Below are positions 10,285-20,454 of a stretch of DNA of 35,952 nt, in pieces (position 1 is the stretch's first letter; every line of letters starts with the position of its first letter). The stretch covers positions 1 through 35,952 of the forward strand of contig CAIRGS010000276.1 of assembly GCA_903878125.1 (NCBI GenBank). Direction: 5' to 3'. The translations under genes were made by a program, and so were the position numbers. The stretch is from an uncultured Nitrosomonadales bacterium. GTDB lineage: Bacteria; Pseudomonadota; Gammaproteobacteria; Burkholderiales; Gallionellaceae. The notes under the pieces are model-generated. The model worked only from the letters and a program-made list of their open reading frames with translations. It had not been told where the DNA came from and searched no databases.

Positions 10285-11342
10285 CTCGTAAGATCCTGAT
10301 CATGGCAGGCGGAACGGGTGGCCATATCTTCCCGGCTTTGGCTGTGGCAGGCTACCTGCGCTCGAAAGGCTGGCACGTCATTTGGCTGGGCGCGCCCAGA
10401 AGCATGGAAGCAGAGTTGGTGCCCCGACATGGCTATGAAATGGCTAGTGTGCGGTTCTCCGGTTTGCGCGGAAAGGGGCTGTTGCGCAAATTGATGCTGC
10501 CACTAAATCTACTGCTGGCATTGGGGCAAAGCTGTGCTGCATTGTTGCGTCATCGTCCCGACGTGGTGCTGGGCATGGGGGGTTATATCACCATTCCTGG
10601 CGGAATCATGGCTGCATTGATGCGCCGCCCATTGTTGATTCACGAACAAAATTCCATTGCCGGACTGAGCAACAAGGTTCTGGCACGATTAGCCGCAAGA
10701 GTGCTGAGCGGTTTTCCGTACGTACTGCCAACAGCTGAATGGTGTGGCAATCCAGTACGCGACAGTATCGCCATGCTACCCGAGCCGCAGGTACGCTACG
10801 CCGCACGGAGCGGAGTGCTTAACCTGTTAGTGCTGGGTGGCAGTTTGGGAGCGAAGGCAATCAACGATTGCGTGCCACAGGCATTGGCATTATTACCACA
10901 GGCTACACGCCACAATGTGTTACATCAAACTGGCAAGCAGCATTTAGAAGCGGTGCGCACCGCTTACCAGCAAGCGGCAGTAAATGCCGAGTCTCAGCCA
11001 TTTCTGGATGATATGGCACGGCACTATGCCTGGGCGGATGTCGTAATTTGTCGTGCCGGAGCCTTGACTATCGCCGAACTGGCAGCAGCTGGCGTAGCCA
11101 GCATACTGGTGCCATTTCCGTTCGCGGTGGATGATCACCAGACCGGCAATGCGCGATTTCTCAGCGAGCGCGGCGCGGCCGCCCTGCTACCGCAGACCGA
11201 ATTGAAACCGCAGCCCTTGGCCAATTTATTACAGGGAATCACTAGGGAACGTGCTCTGAACATGGCGCAAAGCGCGCGCAAACTAGCCAAACCGGAAGCA
11301 ACACTGTGTGTTGCACAAGTATGCATGGAGTTGGCAGGATGA
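10281..11342 (+). CDS. murG: UDP-GlcNAc:undecaprenyl-PP-MurNAc-pentapeptide GlcNAc transferase MurG
   Basis: Peripheral membrane GT-B glycosyltransferase making lipid II from lipid I. I use ATG 10281 (353 aa), which overlaps the ftsW stop by 4 nt. The extra ~98 residues of the track version lie in the ftsW coding region. The N-terminal [14 protein letters not shown] loop, [24 protein letters not shown] and the UDP-GlcNAc-binding VLGGSLGA and [12 protein letters not shown] are all present. Confidence 0.96.
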   Translation: MTRKILIMAGGTGGHIFPALAVAGYLRSKGWHVIWLGAPRSMEAELVPRHGYEMASVRFSGLRGKGLLRKLMLPLNLLLALGQSCAALLRHRPDVVLGMGGYITIPGGIMAALMRRPLLIHEQNSIAGLSNKVLARLAARVLSGFPYVLPTAEWCGNPVRDSIAMLPEPQVRYAARSGVLNLLVLGGSLGAKAINDCVPQALALLPQATRHNVLHQTGKQHLEAVRTAYQQAAVNAESQPFLDDMARHYAWADVVICRAGALTIAELAAAGVASILVPFPFAVDDHQTGNARFLSERGAAALLPQTELKPQPLANLLQGITRERALNMAQSARKLAKPEATLCVAQVCMELAG

Positions 11343-12757
11343 AACATAAAGTTAAACACATCCACTTCATTGGCATTGGTGGCTCCGGCATGAGCGGAAT
11401 AGCTGAAGTATTACTCAATTTAGGCTATCAGGTGAGCGGTTCTGATATTGCTGACAATGCCATCATACAGCGTATGAAACAACTCGGCGCGACGGTGTAT
11501 TTGGGGCATGACGGTAGTCATTCGGCGAATGCCAATGCAGTAGTCGTGTCTTCCGCAGTGAATTCAGACAACCCGGAGATAGTAGCCGCGCGCGCGCGCA
11601 ATATTCCAGTGGTACCGCGCGCAATGATGCTGGCAGAACTAATGCGTTTACGCCAGGGAATCGCCGTGGCCGGCACACATGGCAAGACCACCACCACCAG
11701 CCTGATCGCGAGCGTGTTAGCCAAAGGTGGTTTTGATCCGACCTTTGTCATTGGCGGAAAGCTTAACAGTAGCGGCACCAACGCCAAGCTGGGAACTGGC
11801 GAATTTATCGTAGTGGAAGCAGATGAATCGGATGCTTCGTTTTTGTACCTGCAACCCATCTTGGCTGTGATTACCAACATAGATGCTGATCACATGGAAA
11901 CATACGAGCATGATTTCTCGAAGCTGAAGCAGGCATTCGTAGATTTCGTCGAACACTTGCCATTCTATGGCATGGTCATGGTATGCGCGGATGATGCCAA
12001 CATACGCGACATTCTGCCCAGTATCAGCAAGCCAGTTACCACTTACGGTTTTGCCGAAGACGCGCAAATCCGTGCGGTGAATGTACGTCATCAAGATGGC
12101 AAGATGCGATTCACCGCATTATGCCGACAAAATGGACAGCCTCGCGATCTGGATATCATACTCAATTTGCCCGGACAGCATAACGTACAGAATGCGCTGG
12201 CAGCAATCGCCGTGGGGCTGGAAGTCGGCGTAGCAGATGATGCCATCGTTAGCGCGCTGGGTGAATTCGAGGGCGTTGGTCGGCGTTTTCAACGCTATGG
12301 CGAAATTCCACTGGCGGGTAGCGGCACCTATACTCTGGTCGATGATTACGGCCACCATCCCATCGAAATACTGGCGACAGTAAATGCTGTGCGCGGGGCA
12401 TTTCCGGGGCGGCGTTTAGTGCTGGCGTTTCAGCCCCATCGCTACACGCGTACGCGTGATTTATTTGAAGATTTCGTCAAGGTATTAAGCGGGGTGGATG
12501 TGCTATTGCTGGCCGAAGTATATGCCGCTGGCGAGCTGCCCATCGTAGCGGCAGACGGGCGTGCACTGACCCACGCTTTACGTGTGGCCGGGCAAAACAA
12601 GGTGCTGTTCGTGGAACAAATTCAAGATATGCCGCAGGCCATTCTGAATATGGCACAAGCCGGTGATGTAATCGTAACCATGGGAGCGGGTTCTATTGGC
12701 GGTGTAGCGGGCATGCTAAAAAATTTAGCCACCAATCCTGGCGCATCTCCAAAATGA
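11339..12757 (+). CDS. murC: UDP-MurNAc:L-alanine ligase MurC
   Basis: First Mur ligase, attaching L-Ala to UDP-MurNAc. ATG 11339 overlaps the murG stop and gives 472 aa beginning [22 protein letters not shown], the family's N-terminal UDP-binding motif. The ATP loop is GTHGKTTTT, followed by [22 protein letters not shown] and the C-terminal DDYGHHP motif. The track version (from 11306) starts inside murG. Confidence 0.97.
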   Translation: MKHKVKHIHFIGIGGSGMSGIAEVLLNLGYQVSGSDIADNAIIQRMKQLGATVYLGHDGSHSANANAVVVSSAVNSDNPEIVAARARNIPVVPRAMMLAELMRLRQGIAVAGTHGKTTTTSLIASVLAKGGFDPTFVIGGKLNSSGTNAKLGTGEFIVVEADESDASFLYLQPILAVITNIDADHMETYEHDFSKLKQAFVDFVEHLPFYGMVMVCADDANIRDILPSISKPVTTYGFAEDAQIRAVNVRHQDGKMRFTALCRQNGQPRDLDIILNLPGQHNVQNALAAIAVGLEVGVADDAIVSALGEFEGVGRRFQRYGEIPLAGSGTYTLVDDYGHHPIEILATVNAVRGAFPGRRLVLAFQPHRYTRTRDLFEDFVKVLSGVDVLLLAEVYAAGELPIVAADGRALTHALRVAGQNKVLFVEQIQDMPQAILNMAQAGDVIVTMGAGSIGGVAGMLKNLATNPGASPK

Positions 12758-13737
12758 ACATGCTCGAACCTGCCCAATTTATGACCGAAGAATTGCGCGG
12801 AACGCTACGCAGCAACATCGCCATGGCCCAGCACACCAGTTGGCGTGTGGGTGGCTATGCCGAGAGAGTCTATCAACCCGCTGATCTGGCCGACTTGATT
12901 GTTTTTCTGCGTACCTTGCCCGCAGGTTTACCGGTAGTCGCGGTGGGATTGGGCAGCAACCTGTTGGTGCGTGATGGCGGTCTACGCGGCACGGTGCTGC
13001 TATTACATGCGGCGCTCACCGAAATGCGTATCGAAGCGGATGGATCAATCTATGTGCAGGCTGGTGTAACCGGTGCCAAGCTGGCCCGGTTCGCTGCCAA
13101 GCATAATTTGAGGGGTGCGGAATTCTTCGCCGGAATACCCGGCACACTGGGCGGAATGTTGGCTATGAACGCTGGCTGCTACGGTAGCGAAACGTGGAAT
13201 GTGGTGGCAAATGCGCAAACGCTAATGCGTAGCGGGAAACTATTGGAACGTGAGCCGAATGATTATGAGATTAGCTATCGGCATGTTGTGTTGCGAAAGA
13301 AGGATGCAAATCTTGAGCACGACGACGCCCGCATCCCTAATTCCTTGCCTTTTCATCAAGAGGAATTTTTCGTTGGCGCAAGATTGCGCTTGCCAACTGG
13401 TGACGGCGAAGTCGCCCGCCGCGAAATTAAGGCACTGCTCTCCAAACGCATTGCCTCCCAGCCCTTAAACCTGCCGAATGCCGGCTCGGTGTTCCGCAAT
13501 CCGCCAAATGATTATGCGGCACGATTGATCGAGCAGTGCGGGTTGAAAAACTTGCAGATCGGCGGTGCGCGCGTGTCGGAACAGCACGCCAACTTTATCG
13601 TGAATGTGGGCGGAGCCACGGCGGCAGACATTGAAAATCTGATTAACGAAGTGCAGGCACGTGTGCAACACAAGGCCGGCATTTGCCTGCATCAGGAAGT
13701 GCGAATCATAGGTGAGTACGCAAGCACTCATGAATAA
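12754..13737 (+). CDS. murB: UDP-N-acetylenolpyruvoylglucosamine reductase MurB
   Basis: FAD/NADPH enzyme producing UDP-MurNAc. The FAD-binding segment ([37 protein letters not shown]) is clear. The catalytic serine sits in NAGSVFRNP and the general-acid glutamate in HQEVRIIG. Overall architecture matches type II MurB. A stretch near residues 180-205 ([18 protein letters not shown]) looks more variable, probably a surface loop. ATG 12754 overlaps the murC stop; ATG 12760 is an alternative. Confidence 0.95.
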   Translation: MNMLEPAQFMTEELRGTLRSNIAMAQHTSWRVGGYAERVYQPADLADLIVFLRTLPAGLPVVAVGLGSNLLVRDGGLRGTVLLLHAALTEMRIEADGSIYVQAGVTGAKLARFAAKHNLRGAEFFAGIPGTLGGMLAMNAGCYGSETWNVVANAQTLMRSGKLLEREPNDYEISYRHVVLRKKDANLEHDDARIPNSLPFHQEEFFVGARLRLPTGDGEVARREIKALLSKRIASQPLNLPNAGSVFRNPPNDYAARLIEQCGLKNLQIGGARVSEQHANFIVNVGGATAADIENLINEVQARVQHKAGICLHQEVRIIGEYASTHE

Positions 13738-14677
13738 GCTATCCCTTTTTCCACAATCTCTGCCTCCTGCACAACATGGAAAAGTTGCGGTCTTGTACGG
13801 CGGGCGCTCCGCCGAGCGCGAAATCTCGCTCAAGAGCGGAACAGCAGTCCTGACCGCGCTACTAAAAAATGGGGTTGATGCCCAACCATTTGATCCTGCC
13901 GAACAGGATTTATATAAGCTGCTGGAGGGTGGATTCAAGCGCGCATTCATTGCGCTGCACGGACGCTTTGGCGAAGACGGCACGATGCAAGGCGCACTCG
14001 AATTGATGAACATACCCTATACCGGTAGCGGGGTATTGGCTTCAGCGTTAGCCATGGACAAGTGGCGCAGCAAGCTCGTGTGGCAGGCTGCAGGACTGCC
14101 TGTTCCGGCTTATGAGATGCTCGATGCAGCCAGCGATTTAGATGCAACAGTGGAACGGCTGGGGTTGCCGCTATTCATCAAGCCAGCCAATGAAGGTTCC
14201 AGTGTGGGCATCAGTAAAGTGAAGAAGGCCAGTGAAATGCGAGCTGCCTATGCAGAAGCGGCGAAACACGACAAATTGGTAATTGCGGAAGCATTCATTG
14301 GCGGGGGGGAATACACGGTTGCCATCCTTGGTGAGCAGGCACTGCCAGTAATCAAGATAGAACCAGCCAATGAATTTTATGACTATGAGGCAAAGTATTT
14401 ACGCAACGATACACGCTATCTGTGCCCCTCTGATTTGTCGCAAGAAAAGGAAGCCGAGATGCAACGGCTGGCACTACAAAGCTTTGAACTGATAGGAGGC
14501 GCCGGCTGGGGACGAGTGGATTTTTTGATGGATGATGCTGGACAACCCTATTTACTAGAGATCAATACCGTACCCGGCATGACCGACCATAGCCTGGTGC
14601 CGATGGCGGCACGTCAGGCCGGAATAAGTTTCGAGCAACTGGTGCTAACCATACTGGAGTTGGCCCATGTGGGATAA
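13730..14677 (+). CDS. ddlB: D-alanine:D-alanine ligase
   Basis: ATP-grasp ligase making D-Ala-D-Ala for MurF. Diagnostic segments are [58 protein letters not shown] and [16 protein letters not shown] prefer ATG 13730 (315 aa, overlapping the murB stop by 8 nt) to the upstream GTG 13712. The upstream GTG would only add STQAL, but its use cannot be excluded. The gene overlaps ftsQ at its 3' end. Confidence 0.95.
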   Translation: MNKLSLFPQSLPPAQHGKVAVLYGGRSAEREISLKSGTAVLTALLKNGVDAQPFDPAEQDLYKLLEGGFKRAFIALHGRFGEDGTMQGALELMNIPYTGSGVLASALAMDKWRSKLVWQAAGLPVPAYEMLDAASDLDATVERLGLPLFIKPANEGSSVGISKVKKASEMRAAYAEAAKHDKLVIAEAFIGGGEYTVAILGEQALPVIKIEPANEFYDYEAKYLRNDTRYLCPSDLSQEKEAEMQRLALQSFELIGGAGWGRVDFLMDDAGQPYLLEINTVPGMTDHSLVPMAARQAGISFEQLVLTILELAHVG

Positions 14678-15455
14678 GCCGGAGTCGCTACACATGATTT
14701 CCAGCGCACTGTTCGGCATTTGCTTCGTACTGGTTTTATATGGCGCGTTGCACTATGCGTCGCACTTGCCAGTGTTTGCGCTACGCGTCGTCTCTGTTAG
14801 TAATGCGCCGCGCCAAGTCGCTCCTGCTCAGATCGAGGCTATGGTGCGCAATGAATTGCGCGGTAATTTTTTCACTGTCGATCTGGAACGAACGCGGCGG
14901 GCTTTTGAGAACATCCCCTGGGTGCGTAAAGTAAGCATCCGGCGCCATTTCCCTTGGCGGCTGGAGATAGCATTGGAAGAGCATGTAGCGCTGGCGCATT
15001 GGAACAACGCAGGGCTGGTGAGTACCCACGGCGAAGTGTTCTCGGCAGAGACGGACAAGCTATTGCCGAAATTCATCGGGCAGCCCGATGGCGCAGCCGA
15101 AGTGACCCAGATGTTTGCCGCATTGACTAAGCAGCTGGCACCGCTTAAGCAGGAAATTACAGAAATCAGCTTGTCTCCGCGCCGCTCCTGGCGGTTGCGC
15201 TTGAACAACGGCATGCTGCTGGAATTGGGGCGTGAGCAGTCAACGCAGCGCTTGGCGCGCTTTGTAGCGGTGTACCCATACAGCCTGATGCCCATGCAAC
15301 AAAATAACGAATTTTTTCATGCAGGAAAAGCACCGCATCAAAATGGGCTGCAACGCAGGGTAGAGTATGTGGATCTGCGTTATAGCAATGGCTTCGCCGC
15401 TTACCTGTCGGATACAGCAAACGGTCTTGGCATACTCGAGAAAAAAGCAATGTAG
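14667..15455 (+). CDS. ftsQ: Cell division protein FtsQ
   Basis: Bitopic divisome scaffold linking FtsB/FtsL to early division proteins. The protein is 262 aa with a short cytoplasmic N-terminus and one membrane helix ([21 protein letters not shown]). A POTRA domain follows ([22 protein letters not shown] through [22 protein letters not shown]), then the beta domain. Its start overlaps ddlB by 11 nt. It is followed by the first real gap of the cluster (107 bp before ftsA). Confidence 0.94.
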   Translation: MWDKPESLHMISSALFGICFVLVLYGALHYASHLPVFALRVVSVSNAPRQVAPAQIEAMVRNELRGNFFTVDLERTRRAFENIPWVRKVSIRRHFPWRLEIALEEHVALAHWNNAGLVSTHGEVFSAETDKLLPKFIGQPDGAAEVTQMFAALTKQLAPLKQEITEISLSPRRSWRLRLNNGMLLELGREQSTQRLARFVAVYPYSLMPMQQNNEFFHAGKAPHQNGLQRRVEYVDLRYSNGFAAYLSDTANGLGILEKKAM

Positions 15456-15562
15456 GGCGAAGCCAAAAATTCCATAGAAAATTTATTTCATGATGGAACA
15501 CGTATTCTAGTGAATGCATCGACTATACAACGCACAGAAAGTTTAGGCAGTGGAGAAATGCA

Positions 15563-16798
15563 ATGAGTAATAGCAGGGAAAACAAGAATTTGATCATAGG
15601 GCTGGACATCGGTACTTCCAAGATTGTCACTATCGTCGCTGAGGCCAAGCCTGAAGGAGCCATGGAAATAATCGGCGTAGGAATGTACGAATCCTCCGGC
15701 ATGAAGAAGGGGATGGTCGTCAATATTGACGCGACCGTGGCTGCAATCCAGCGTGCGCTGGGTGATGCCGAATTAATGGCCGATTGCAAGATACGTGAGG
15801 TTTACACGGGCATCGCGGGCAGCCATATTAAAAGTTCCAATGCCAATGGCATGGTCAAGATTAAAGATAGGGAAGTTGCGCAGGCTGACATCGACCGGGC
15901 AGTTGAAACCGCCAGCTCGCTAAGCTTGCCTGGCGACCAGCAGATATTGCACATTCTGGAACAGGAATTCAGCATCGACGGACAAGGAAATATCAAGAAG
16001 CCGCTGGGTATGAGCGGTATGCGCCTTGAGGTTGAGGTACATATCGTTACTGGTGCGGTAGCAGCAGCACAGAACATCATAAAGTGCGTGCACCGCTGCG
16101 GACTGATGGTGCAGGAGATAATCCTGCAACCGCTGGCATCCAGTAAGGCGGTATTGTCGGACGATGAGAGAGATTTAGGCGTGTGCCTAGTGGACATCGG
16201 CGGCGGCACTACCGATGTGGCAATTTTCACTGGTGGTGCGATTCGTCATACCGCCGTAATTCCGATTGCAGGCGACCAGATTACGAATGATATCGCAATG
16301 GCTTTGCGCACCCCGACTACGGATGCGGAGGACATCAAGATCAAATATGGCTGCGCTCTGCGCCAACTCGCTGACGATGGCCCGATCAGCGTCCCTGGAG
16401 TTGGTGAGCGAGGTATACGGATGTTGTCGCGGCAAACCTTGGCAGAGGTCATTGAGCCACGCGTGGAGGAGCTGTATATGCTGGTGCAGGCTGAGTTGCG
16501 CCGCAGTGGATTCGAAAATTTGCTGTCCTCGGGTATCGTCATCACTGGAGGCAGCAGCGCCATGCAAGGCATGGTGGAATTGGGTGAGGAAATATTCCAT
16601 ATGCCGGTGCGTTTAGGGCTGCCACGCTATATAGGAGGACTATCTGATGTGGTGAAAACACCCCGTTTTTCCACCAGTGTTGGCTTACTGCTCTATGGGT
16701 TGGAGCAACATCAGCGCAATCAAACTGCGCGTCAGCGCTCGAATACTTTCAGTGACGTGTTGAGCAGCATGAAAGCATGGTTCAAAGGAAATTTTTAG
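15563..16798 (+). CDS. ftsA: Cell division protein FtsA
   Basis: Actin-like ATPase that tethers FtsZ to the inner membrane. The 411-aa protein has GLDIGTSKIVTIVAEA (phosphate 1), CLVDIGGGTTDVAIF (phosphate 2) and ITGGSSAMQGM (adenosine motif). It ends in an amphipathic membrane-targeting helix (DVLSSMKAWFKGNF). RBS GGAGAAATGCA precedes the ATG. It lies 78 bp ahead of ftsZ. Confidence 0.97.
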   Translation: MSNSRENKNLIIGLDIGTSKIVTIVAEAKPEGAMEIIGVGMYESSGMKKGMVVNIDATVAAIQRALGDAELMADCKIREVYTGIAGSHIKSSNANGMVKIKDREVAQADIDRAVETASSLSLPGDQQILHILEQEFSIDGQGNIKKPLGMSGMRLEVEVHIVTGAVAAAQNIIKCVHRCGLMVQEIILQPLASSKAVLSDDERDLGVCLVDIGGGTTDVAIFTGGAIRHTAVIPIAGDQITNDIAMALRTPTTDAEDIKIKYGCALRQLADDGPISVPGVGERGIRMLSRQTLAEVIEPRVEELYMLVQAELRRSGFENLLSSGIVITGGSSAMQGMVELGEEIFHMPVRLGLPRYIGGLSDVVKTPRFSTSVGLLLYGLEQHQRNQTARQRSNTFSDVLSSMKAWFKGNF

Positions 16799-16827
16799 TG
16801 GAACAATTTTAGCTGAGCACAACCAAG

Positions 16828-16855
16828 TTGGTTATTAACTATTTTAGTTTATATT
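16828..16855 (+). promoter_or_regulatory. Candidate promoter between ftsA and ftsZ
   Basis: TTGGTT (16828-16833) and TATATT (16850-16855) with a 16-bp spacer lie 21 bp upstream of ftsZ. The -35 hexamer is the right arm of a perfect inverted repeat AACCAA-G-TTGGTT (16821-16833), which could be an operator. The promoter role is inferred from sequence only. Confidence 0.5.
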
Positions 16856-16876
16856 GTAAATAACAAGGAGAAAACA

Positions 16877-18034
16877 ATGTTTGAAATCGAGAATGTACAA
16901 CTTCAGGACGCAGTAATTAAGGTTATCGGCGTGGGCGGTTGCGGCGGCAATGCAGTGGATCATATGATTGAGAAAGGCGTACAGGGTGTAGAGTTCATCG
17001 TCATTAATACAGATGCCCAAGCGCTCAATCGCAACAAAGCACGAACTCAGTTACAGATAGGTGCCACGATTACTAAGGGGTTGGGTGCGGGGGCAATTCC
17101 GGATATTGGACGTGCTGCTGCCGAGGAAGATCGCGAGCGCATTGCCGCTTTGATCCAAGGTGCCAATATGATATTTATCACAGCCGGAATGGGGGGCGGC
17201 ACGGGCACCGGTGCAGCACCCATAGTAGCGCAGATAGCCAAGGAAATGGACATTCTCACCGTGGCCATAGTGACCAAACCATTTCTTCATGAAGGCAAGC
17301 GCATGCGTTTGGCACAAACTGGCATCGAATCACTGTGCGAGCATGTGGACTCACTCATCATCGTGCCAAACGAAAAGCTGATGACCGTGCTGGGCGAAGA
17401 TACTACTTTACTGGATGCATTCAGCGCCTCAAATAGTGTGTTGCAGGGCGCAGTGGCGGGCATTGCCGAGGTAATTAATGTACCCGGCCTGATGAATGTA
17501 GACTTTGCCGATGTACGCACCCTTATGTCTGAAAACGGCATGGCGATGATGGGATCGGCTACTGCTTCCGGATCTGATCGCGCTAAAGTTGCAGCAGAAC
17601 GCGCCATGTCCAGCCCTTTGCTTGAAGATGTGAATTTAGCAGGCGCGCGAGGTGTGCTGATAAATATCAGCTCCAGCAGCAAACTCACCCTGAGGGAATT
17701 CAGGGAAATTACCGACAGTGTGCAATTTGCCATTGAAGAAGCCACCGTAATAGTTGGCTCTGTGTTCGATGAGAGCATGGGTGACGAACTGCGAGTGACC
17801 ATAGTGGCAACTGGTTTGGGCTCGCCGCTGGAACGCAAGCAAGCCAAGCCTGAACTTGTTTATGGGCTACGCACAGGCACTCATAACGAACCAATTTTCG
17901 CGGGCAATTATAAAGAGCTTGAAATGCCTGCGGTAATCCGTAACGGTCGTCACCGCGAAGCAGTCGAAGCGATGAAACTGTCCGGTGTAGACACACTAGA
18001 CATTCCCTCCTTTCTGCGTAAGCAAGCAGATTAG
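16877..18034 (+). CDS. ftsZ: Cell division GTPase FtsZ
   Basis: Tubulin-like GTPase forming the Z ring. GVGGCGGNAVDHM, the tubulin signature GGGTGTGAAP (about residues 105-115) and the synergy-loop NVDFADVRTLM region are all present. So is the C-terminal conserved peptide DTLDIPSFLRKQ that binds FtsA and ZipA. It is 385 aa, a normal length, with SD AAGGAG. The 267-bp gap to lpxC has an imperfect hairpin near 18070 but no clear terminator T-tract, so readthrough into lpxC is possible. Confidence 0.98.
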   Translation: MFEIENVQLQDAVIKVIGVGGCGGNAVDHMIEKGVQGVEFIVINTDAQALNRNKARTQLQIGATITKGLGAGAIPDIGRAAAEEDRERIAALIQGANMIFITAGMGGGTGTGAAPIVAQIAKEMDILTVAIVTKPFLHEGKRMRLAQTGIESLCEHVDSLIIVPNEKLMTVLGEDTTLLDAFSASNSVLQGAVAGIAEVINVPGLMNVDFADVRTLMSENGMAMMGSATASGSDRAKVAAERAMSSPLLEDVNLAGARGVLINISSSSKLTLREFREITDSVQFAIEEATVIVGSVFDESMGDELRVTIVATGLGSPLERKQAKPELVYGLRTGTHNEPIFAGNYKELEMPAVIRNGRHREAVEAMKLSGVDTLDIPSFLRKQAD

Positions 18035-18301
18035 TACCGTTCTGGGAGCGCGAACATTCCACCCTTTTCAACCTTTGTGGTCAGGATACACAAGGGCAGG
18101 GTGGCGGGCAGGAAATTCACCTCAATGAAAGGTGGCTTACCTTGCGCTAATTCTCATGCGCTTAATTTGACCGCATGTGGAATCGACACGCAGCAATATG
18201 CGCGCGATTTGTTCAAAAATTCCTGTATAAAATCGGTATAAACCGATGCCAGAATGAACTATGTTAAAATTTTATATCATTTATGAATTTTTTAAAGCAA
18301 C

Positions 18302-19213
18302 ATGGTTAAACAACGCACATTAAAAAATTCTGTGCATGCTACCGGGGTAGGGCTGCATACTGGTGAGCGGGTTACGCTTACCTTATCTCCTGCACCAGCA
18401 AATAGCGGCATTGTATTCCGCCGCGTGGATGCTGTGCCAGTGGTGACGATACGCGCTGAAGCAAACGCGGTGCACGATACCCGCCTGTCCACCTGCCTGG
18501 AAATAAACGGCACGCGGATAGCCACTATTGAGCACCTAATGTCCGCTTTTGCCGGGCTTGGTATTGACAATGCCTTTGTTGACTTGACTAGCGCAGAAGT
18601 GCCGATAATGGACGGTAGCGCTGGGACATTTATTTTCCTGTTGCAATCTGCAGGCATCATCGAACAGTCTGCTGCAAAGAAATTCATTCGCATAAAAAAA
18701 ATTATAGAGATCAAGGATGGTGATAAGTGGGTACGCTTCGAACCATTCAACGGCTACAAACTTAGCTTTACTATTAATTTTTCCCACCCTGTATTTGCCT
18801 CTACCAAGCAGCATGTAACGATAGATCTGGGAGAGCATTCTTACATAAAGGAAGTAAGCCGAGCCCGCACCTTCGGCTTCATGCATGACGTTGAGAATAT
18901 GAGAGCTCAGGGATTGGCGCTGGGCGGCAATTTAGACAATGCAATCGTGATGGATGAATACCGCATCATCAACCCAGACGGATTGCGCTTTGAGGATGAG
19001 TTCGTCAAGCACAAAATACTCGATGCCATTGGCGACCTATATTTGCTCGGGCATCCGTTGATCGGCGCATTCTCTGGTTATAAATCCGGCCACGCCCTGA
19101 ACAATGCCTTGCTACGCACCTTGCTTGCTGATGAACAGGCGTGGGAATTCGTGACTTTCAATAAGACCGAGGAAGCGCCTGCGTTCCTGCGCTTACAATT
19201 ACAGACTGCCTGA
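18302..19213 (+). CDS. lpxC: UDP-3-O-acyl-N-acetylglucosamine deacetylase LpxC
   Basis: Zinc deacetylase that commits UDP-acyl-GlcNAc to lipid A, showing a Gram-negative outer membrane. The 303-aa protein has [11 protein letters not shown], the zinc histidine in [16 protein letters not shown], and the second zinc site [16 protein letters not shown]. The catalytic histidine is in [13 protein letters not shown]. The SD is weak (AAAGCAAC). Upstream (18035-18301) is AT-rich near the gene, with a perfect inverted repeat ATCGGT-ATAA-ACCGAT at about 18232-18247; no convincing promoter spacing was found. Confidence 0.97.
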   Translation: MVKQRTLKNSVHATGVGLHTGERVTLTLSPAPANSGIVFRRVDAVPVVTIRAEANAVHDTRLSTCLEINGTRIATIEHLMSAFAGLGIDNAFVDLTSAEVPIMDGSAGTFIFLLQSAGIIEQSAAKKFIRIKKIIEIKDGDKWVRFEPFNGYKLSFTINFSHPVFASTKQHVTIDLGEHSYIKEVSRARTFGFMHDVENMRAQGLALGGNLDNAIVMDEYRIINPDGLRFEDEFVKHKILDAIGDLYLLGHPLIGAFSGYKSGHALNNALLRTLLADEQAWEFVTFNKTEEAPAFLRLQLQTA

Positions 19214-19226
19214 TTCTTCATCAGGC
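19208..19226 (+). terminator. Hairpin spanning the lpxC stop codon, weak terminator candidate
   Basis: GCCTGAT-TCTTC-ATCAGGC forms a perfect 7-bp stem that includes the lpxC TGA stop. No T-tract follows, so it may be an RNA stability or attenuation element rather than an intrinsic terminator. Confidence 0.3.
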
Positions 19227-19305
19227 AACCTCCATCCATTTCCGACAAGCGGAGTAAGGATTAGGGGAAGTTAAATCCACCTACTCAACTGTCAGGGTAA
19301 ACACT

Positions 19306-19506
19306 TTGCTCATTTTACGTCTGCTGCTCATCCTGGCCGCCCTATTCATTGTCATTTCTGGCGGAGCGTATATGCTTACCCGCAATCGCCGCTATCTAAG
19401 TCTAGCTTGGCAAATCGTGCGCTTCGTGATTTTTATGCTGTTGATATTTGCCGTGCTGTTTTTATTGGAACGTTATGTTTTGGTAGGTTGGCGCATTTTT
19501 GTTTAA
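19306..19506 (+). CDS. Small two-helix membrane protein downstream of lpxC
   Basis: 66 aa with two hydrophobic helices (LRLLLILAALFIVISGGAYML and IVRFVIFMLLIFAVLFLLERYVLV) separated by TRNRRYLSLAWQ. Similar small proteins follow lpxC in other betaproteobacteria in my recollection; no function is known to me. The start is a TTG at 19306 preceded by CAGGGTAAACAC, so the exact start is uncertain. It probably belongs to the lpxC transcript. Confidence 0.65.
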   Translation: MLILRLLLILAALFIVISGGAYMLTRNRRYLSLAWQIVRFVIFMLLIFAVLFLLERYVLVGWRIFV

Positions 19507-19551
19507 AATTAGCCGTCACTGAACAACCAGTAAAATCAGCAGTTACCAAGC

Positions 19552-19953
19552 TCAATGCAATGAGCTTTCAGAATCCTTGCCTTGATGTTGCATAAACTTT
19601 TCAGCAGCCTTAAGCACATCGTCTAAAGGAATGATAAATGTTAGCTCAACCTCGCCCATAAACACCCGTACAGCGCACTCAGTAGCGGTTCGGCCAATGG
19701 CTAATTCGACATGCTGTGCAGGAAGTGCATTTTTAGGACCAGACCAAGATTTCACTTTTGAATCTGGTTCTCTTGCCCATTTCGATGCAAGTCCAAGAAC
19801 TGGGTATATAAGAGCATTCAATCCTTCTGGATTGATGATAAATTCAGTTTCAGCGCCATTAGTATCTGTTAATGCAAGACAAACTACGTTACTTGCATCG
19901 GTAGGGTATGTGCGAACTGAAGCAATTGGTCTTACAGGTTTTTCGTTTGACAT
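19552..19953 (-). CDS. Hypothetical cytoplasmic protein (133 aa)
   Basis: The start is set to ATG 19953 (MSNEKPVRPIASVRTYP), which has TAGGAAAAAC in front. The longer track version adds 32 residues without homology-like features. The product is soluble with no signal peptide or helix. Its middle reads CLALTDTNGAETEFIINPEGLNALI and its end is mostly helical (PLDDVLKAAEKFMQHQ). I do not recognise the family. It points against the dcw cluster and is separated from both neighbours, so it looks like an independent single-gene unit. Confidence 0.65.
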   Translation of the reverse strand: MSNEKPVRPIASVRTYPTDASNVVCLALTDTNGAETEFIINPEGLNALIYPVLGLASKWAREPDSKVKSWSGPKNALPAQHVELAIGRTATECAVRVFMGEVELTFIIPLDDVLKAAEKFMQHQGKDSESSLH

Positions 19954-20141
19954 GTTTTTCCTACGATAGAGACAATAGTTTAATCCGCGCTTTAATATTT
20001 GGCTGAATGACACCCCCCCGAGAAAGCAACCGCGAAGAAGTATCACCAAAAGTGAAATATTCTAACCAGAATTGAATCGCTAATACAGTTTATATTATAT
20101 TGTCTCTACTTCAGGCACACAATGCTGTTTGTGCGAAATAC

Positions 20142-20170
20142 TTGCGCAAGTAATGTCTTTTAGATATACT
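20142..20170 (+). promoter_or_regulatory. Sigma70-type promoter of the 36-aa gene
   Basis: TTGCGC (20142-20147) and TATACT (20165-20170) are spaced by exactly 17 bp. The -35 hexamer lies within a perfect palindrome CTTGCGCAAG (20141-20150), a possible regulator site. A second inverted repeat (TACTTT-TT-AAAGTA) overlaps the -10 end. Confidence 0.65.
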
Positions 20171-20223
20171 TTTTAAAGTAAGTAATAATGGTTATTTTAA
20201 ATAACGATAGAAGGAGTAATACC

Positions 20224-20334
20224 ATGGAAGTATTGGTTCCCATAGTGATTTTCGGCGTTGGCATTATCATCTCCACAACCTTGGCTGGCTTAGGTATTCA
20301 ACGGATTATAGAGGGTGAAAAAGGTAATAAATAA
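20224..20334 (+). CDS. 36-aa single-helix membrane protein
   Basis: Too short for the ORF track. It reads MEVLVPIVIFGVGIIISTTL then AGLGIQRIIEGEKGNK: one 20-residue hydrophobic helix followed by a charged tail. It has a strong SD (AAGGAG, 7 nt before the ATG), a consensus-like promoter upstream and a perfect hairpin terminator downstream, so it forms a complete minimal gene. Its size and layout resemble single-helix subunits of respiratory oxidases (CydX- or CcoQ-like in style, not in sequence). Proximity to a cbb3-like locus makes such a role plausible, but this is inference. Confidence 0.7.
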   Translation: MEVLVPIVIFGVGIIISTTLAGLGIQRIIEGEKGNK

Positions 20335-20398
20335 ATATTACTCACCTTCTATTAAAAACTCTCAAAACGATATAAATCGTTAACCTGTTATTCGCATA

Positions 20399-20430
20399 AG
20401 CACGGCCATATATGGCCGTGCTTTCGTTAT
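20399..20430 (+). terminator. Intrinsic terminator, perfect 24-bp palindrome
   Basis: AGCACGGCCA-TATA-TGGCCGTGCT is a perfect 10-bp stem with a 4-nt loop, followed by TTCGTTATT. It lies 64 bp downstream of the 36-aa gene and just ahead of the 172-aa oxidase-like gene. Confidence 0.85.
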
Positions 20431-20454
20431 TGAAGCATCACACCCACACTTCAC

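Noticed and set aside
18070-18110. Terminator after ftsZ
   Set aside because: The stem (CCTTTGTG...CACAAGGG) needs a wobble pair and has no T-tract.
19631-19969. 112-aa + strand ORF
   Set aside because: It is the antisense shadow of the 133-aa minus-strand gene, which has a good SD and protein-like composition.
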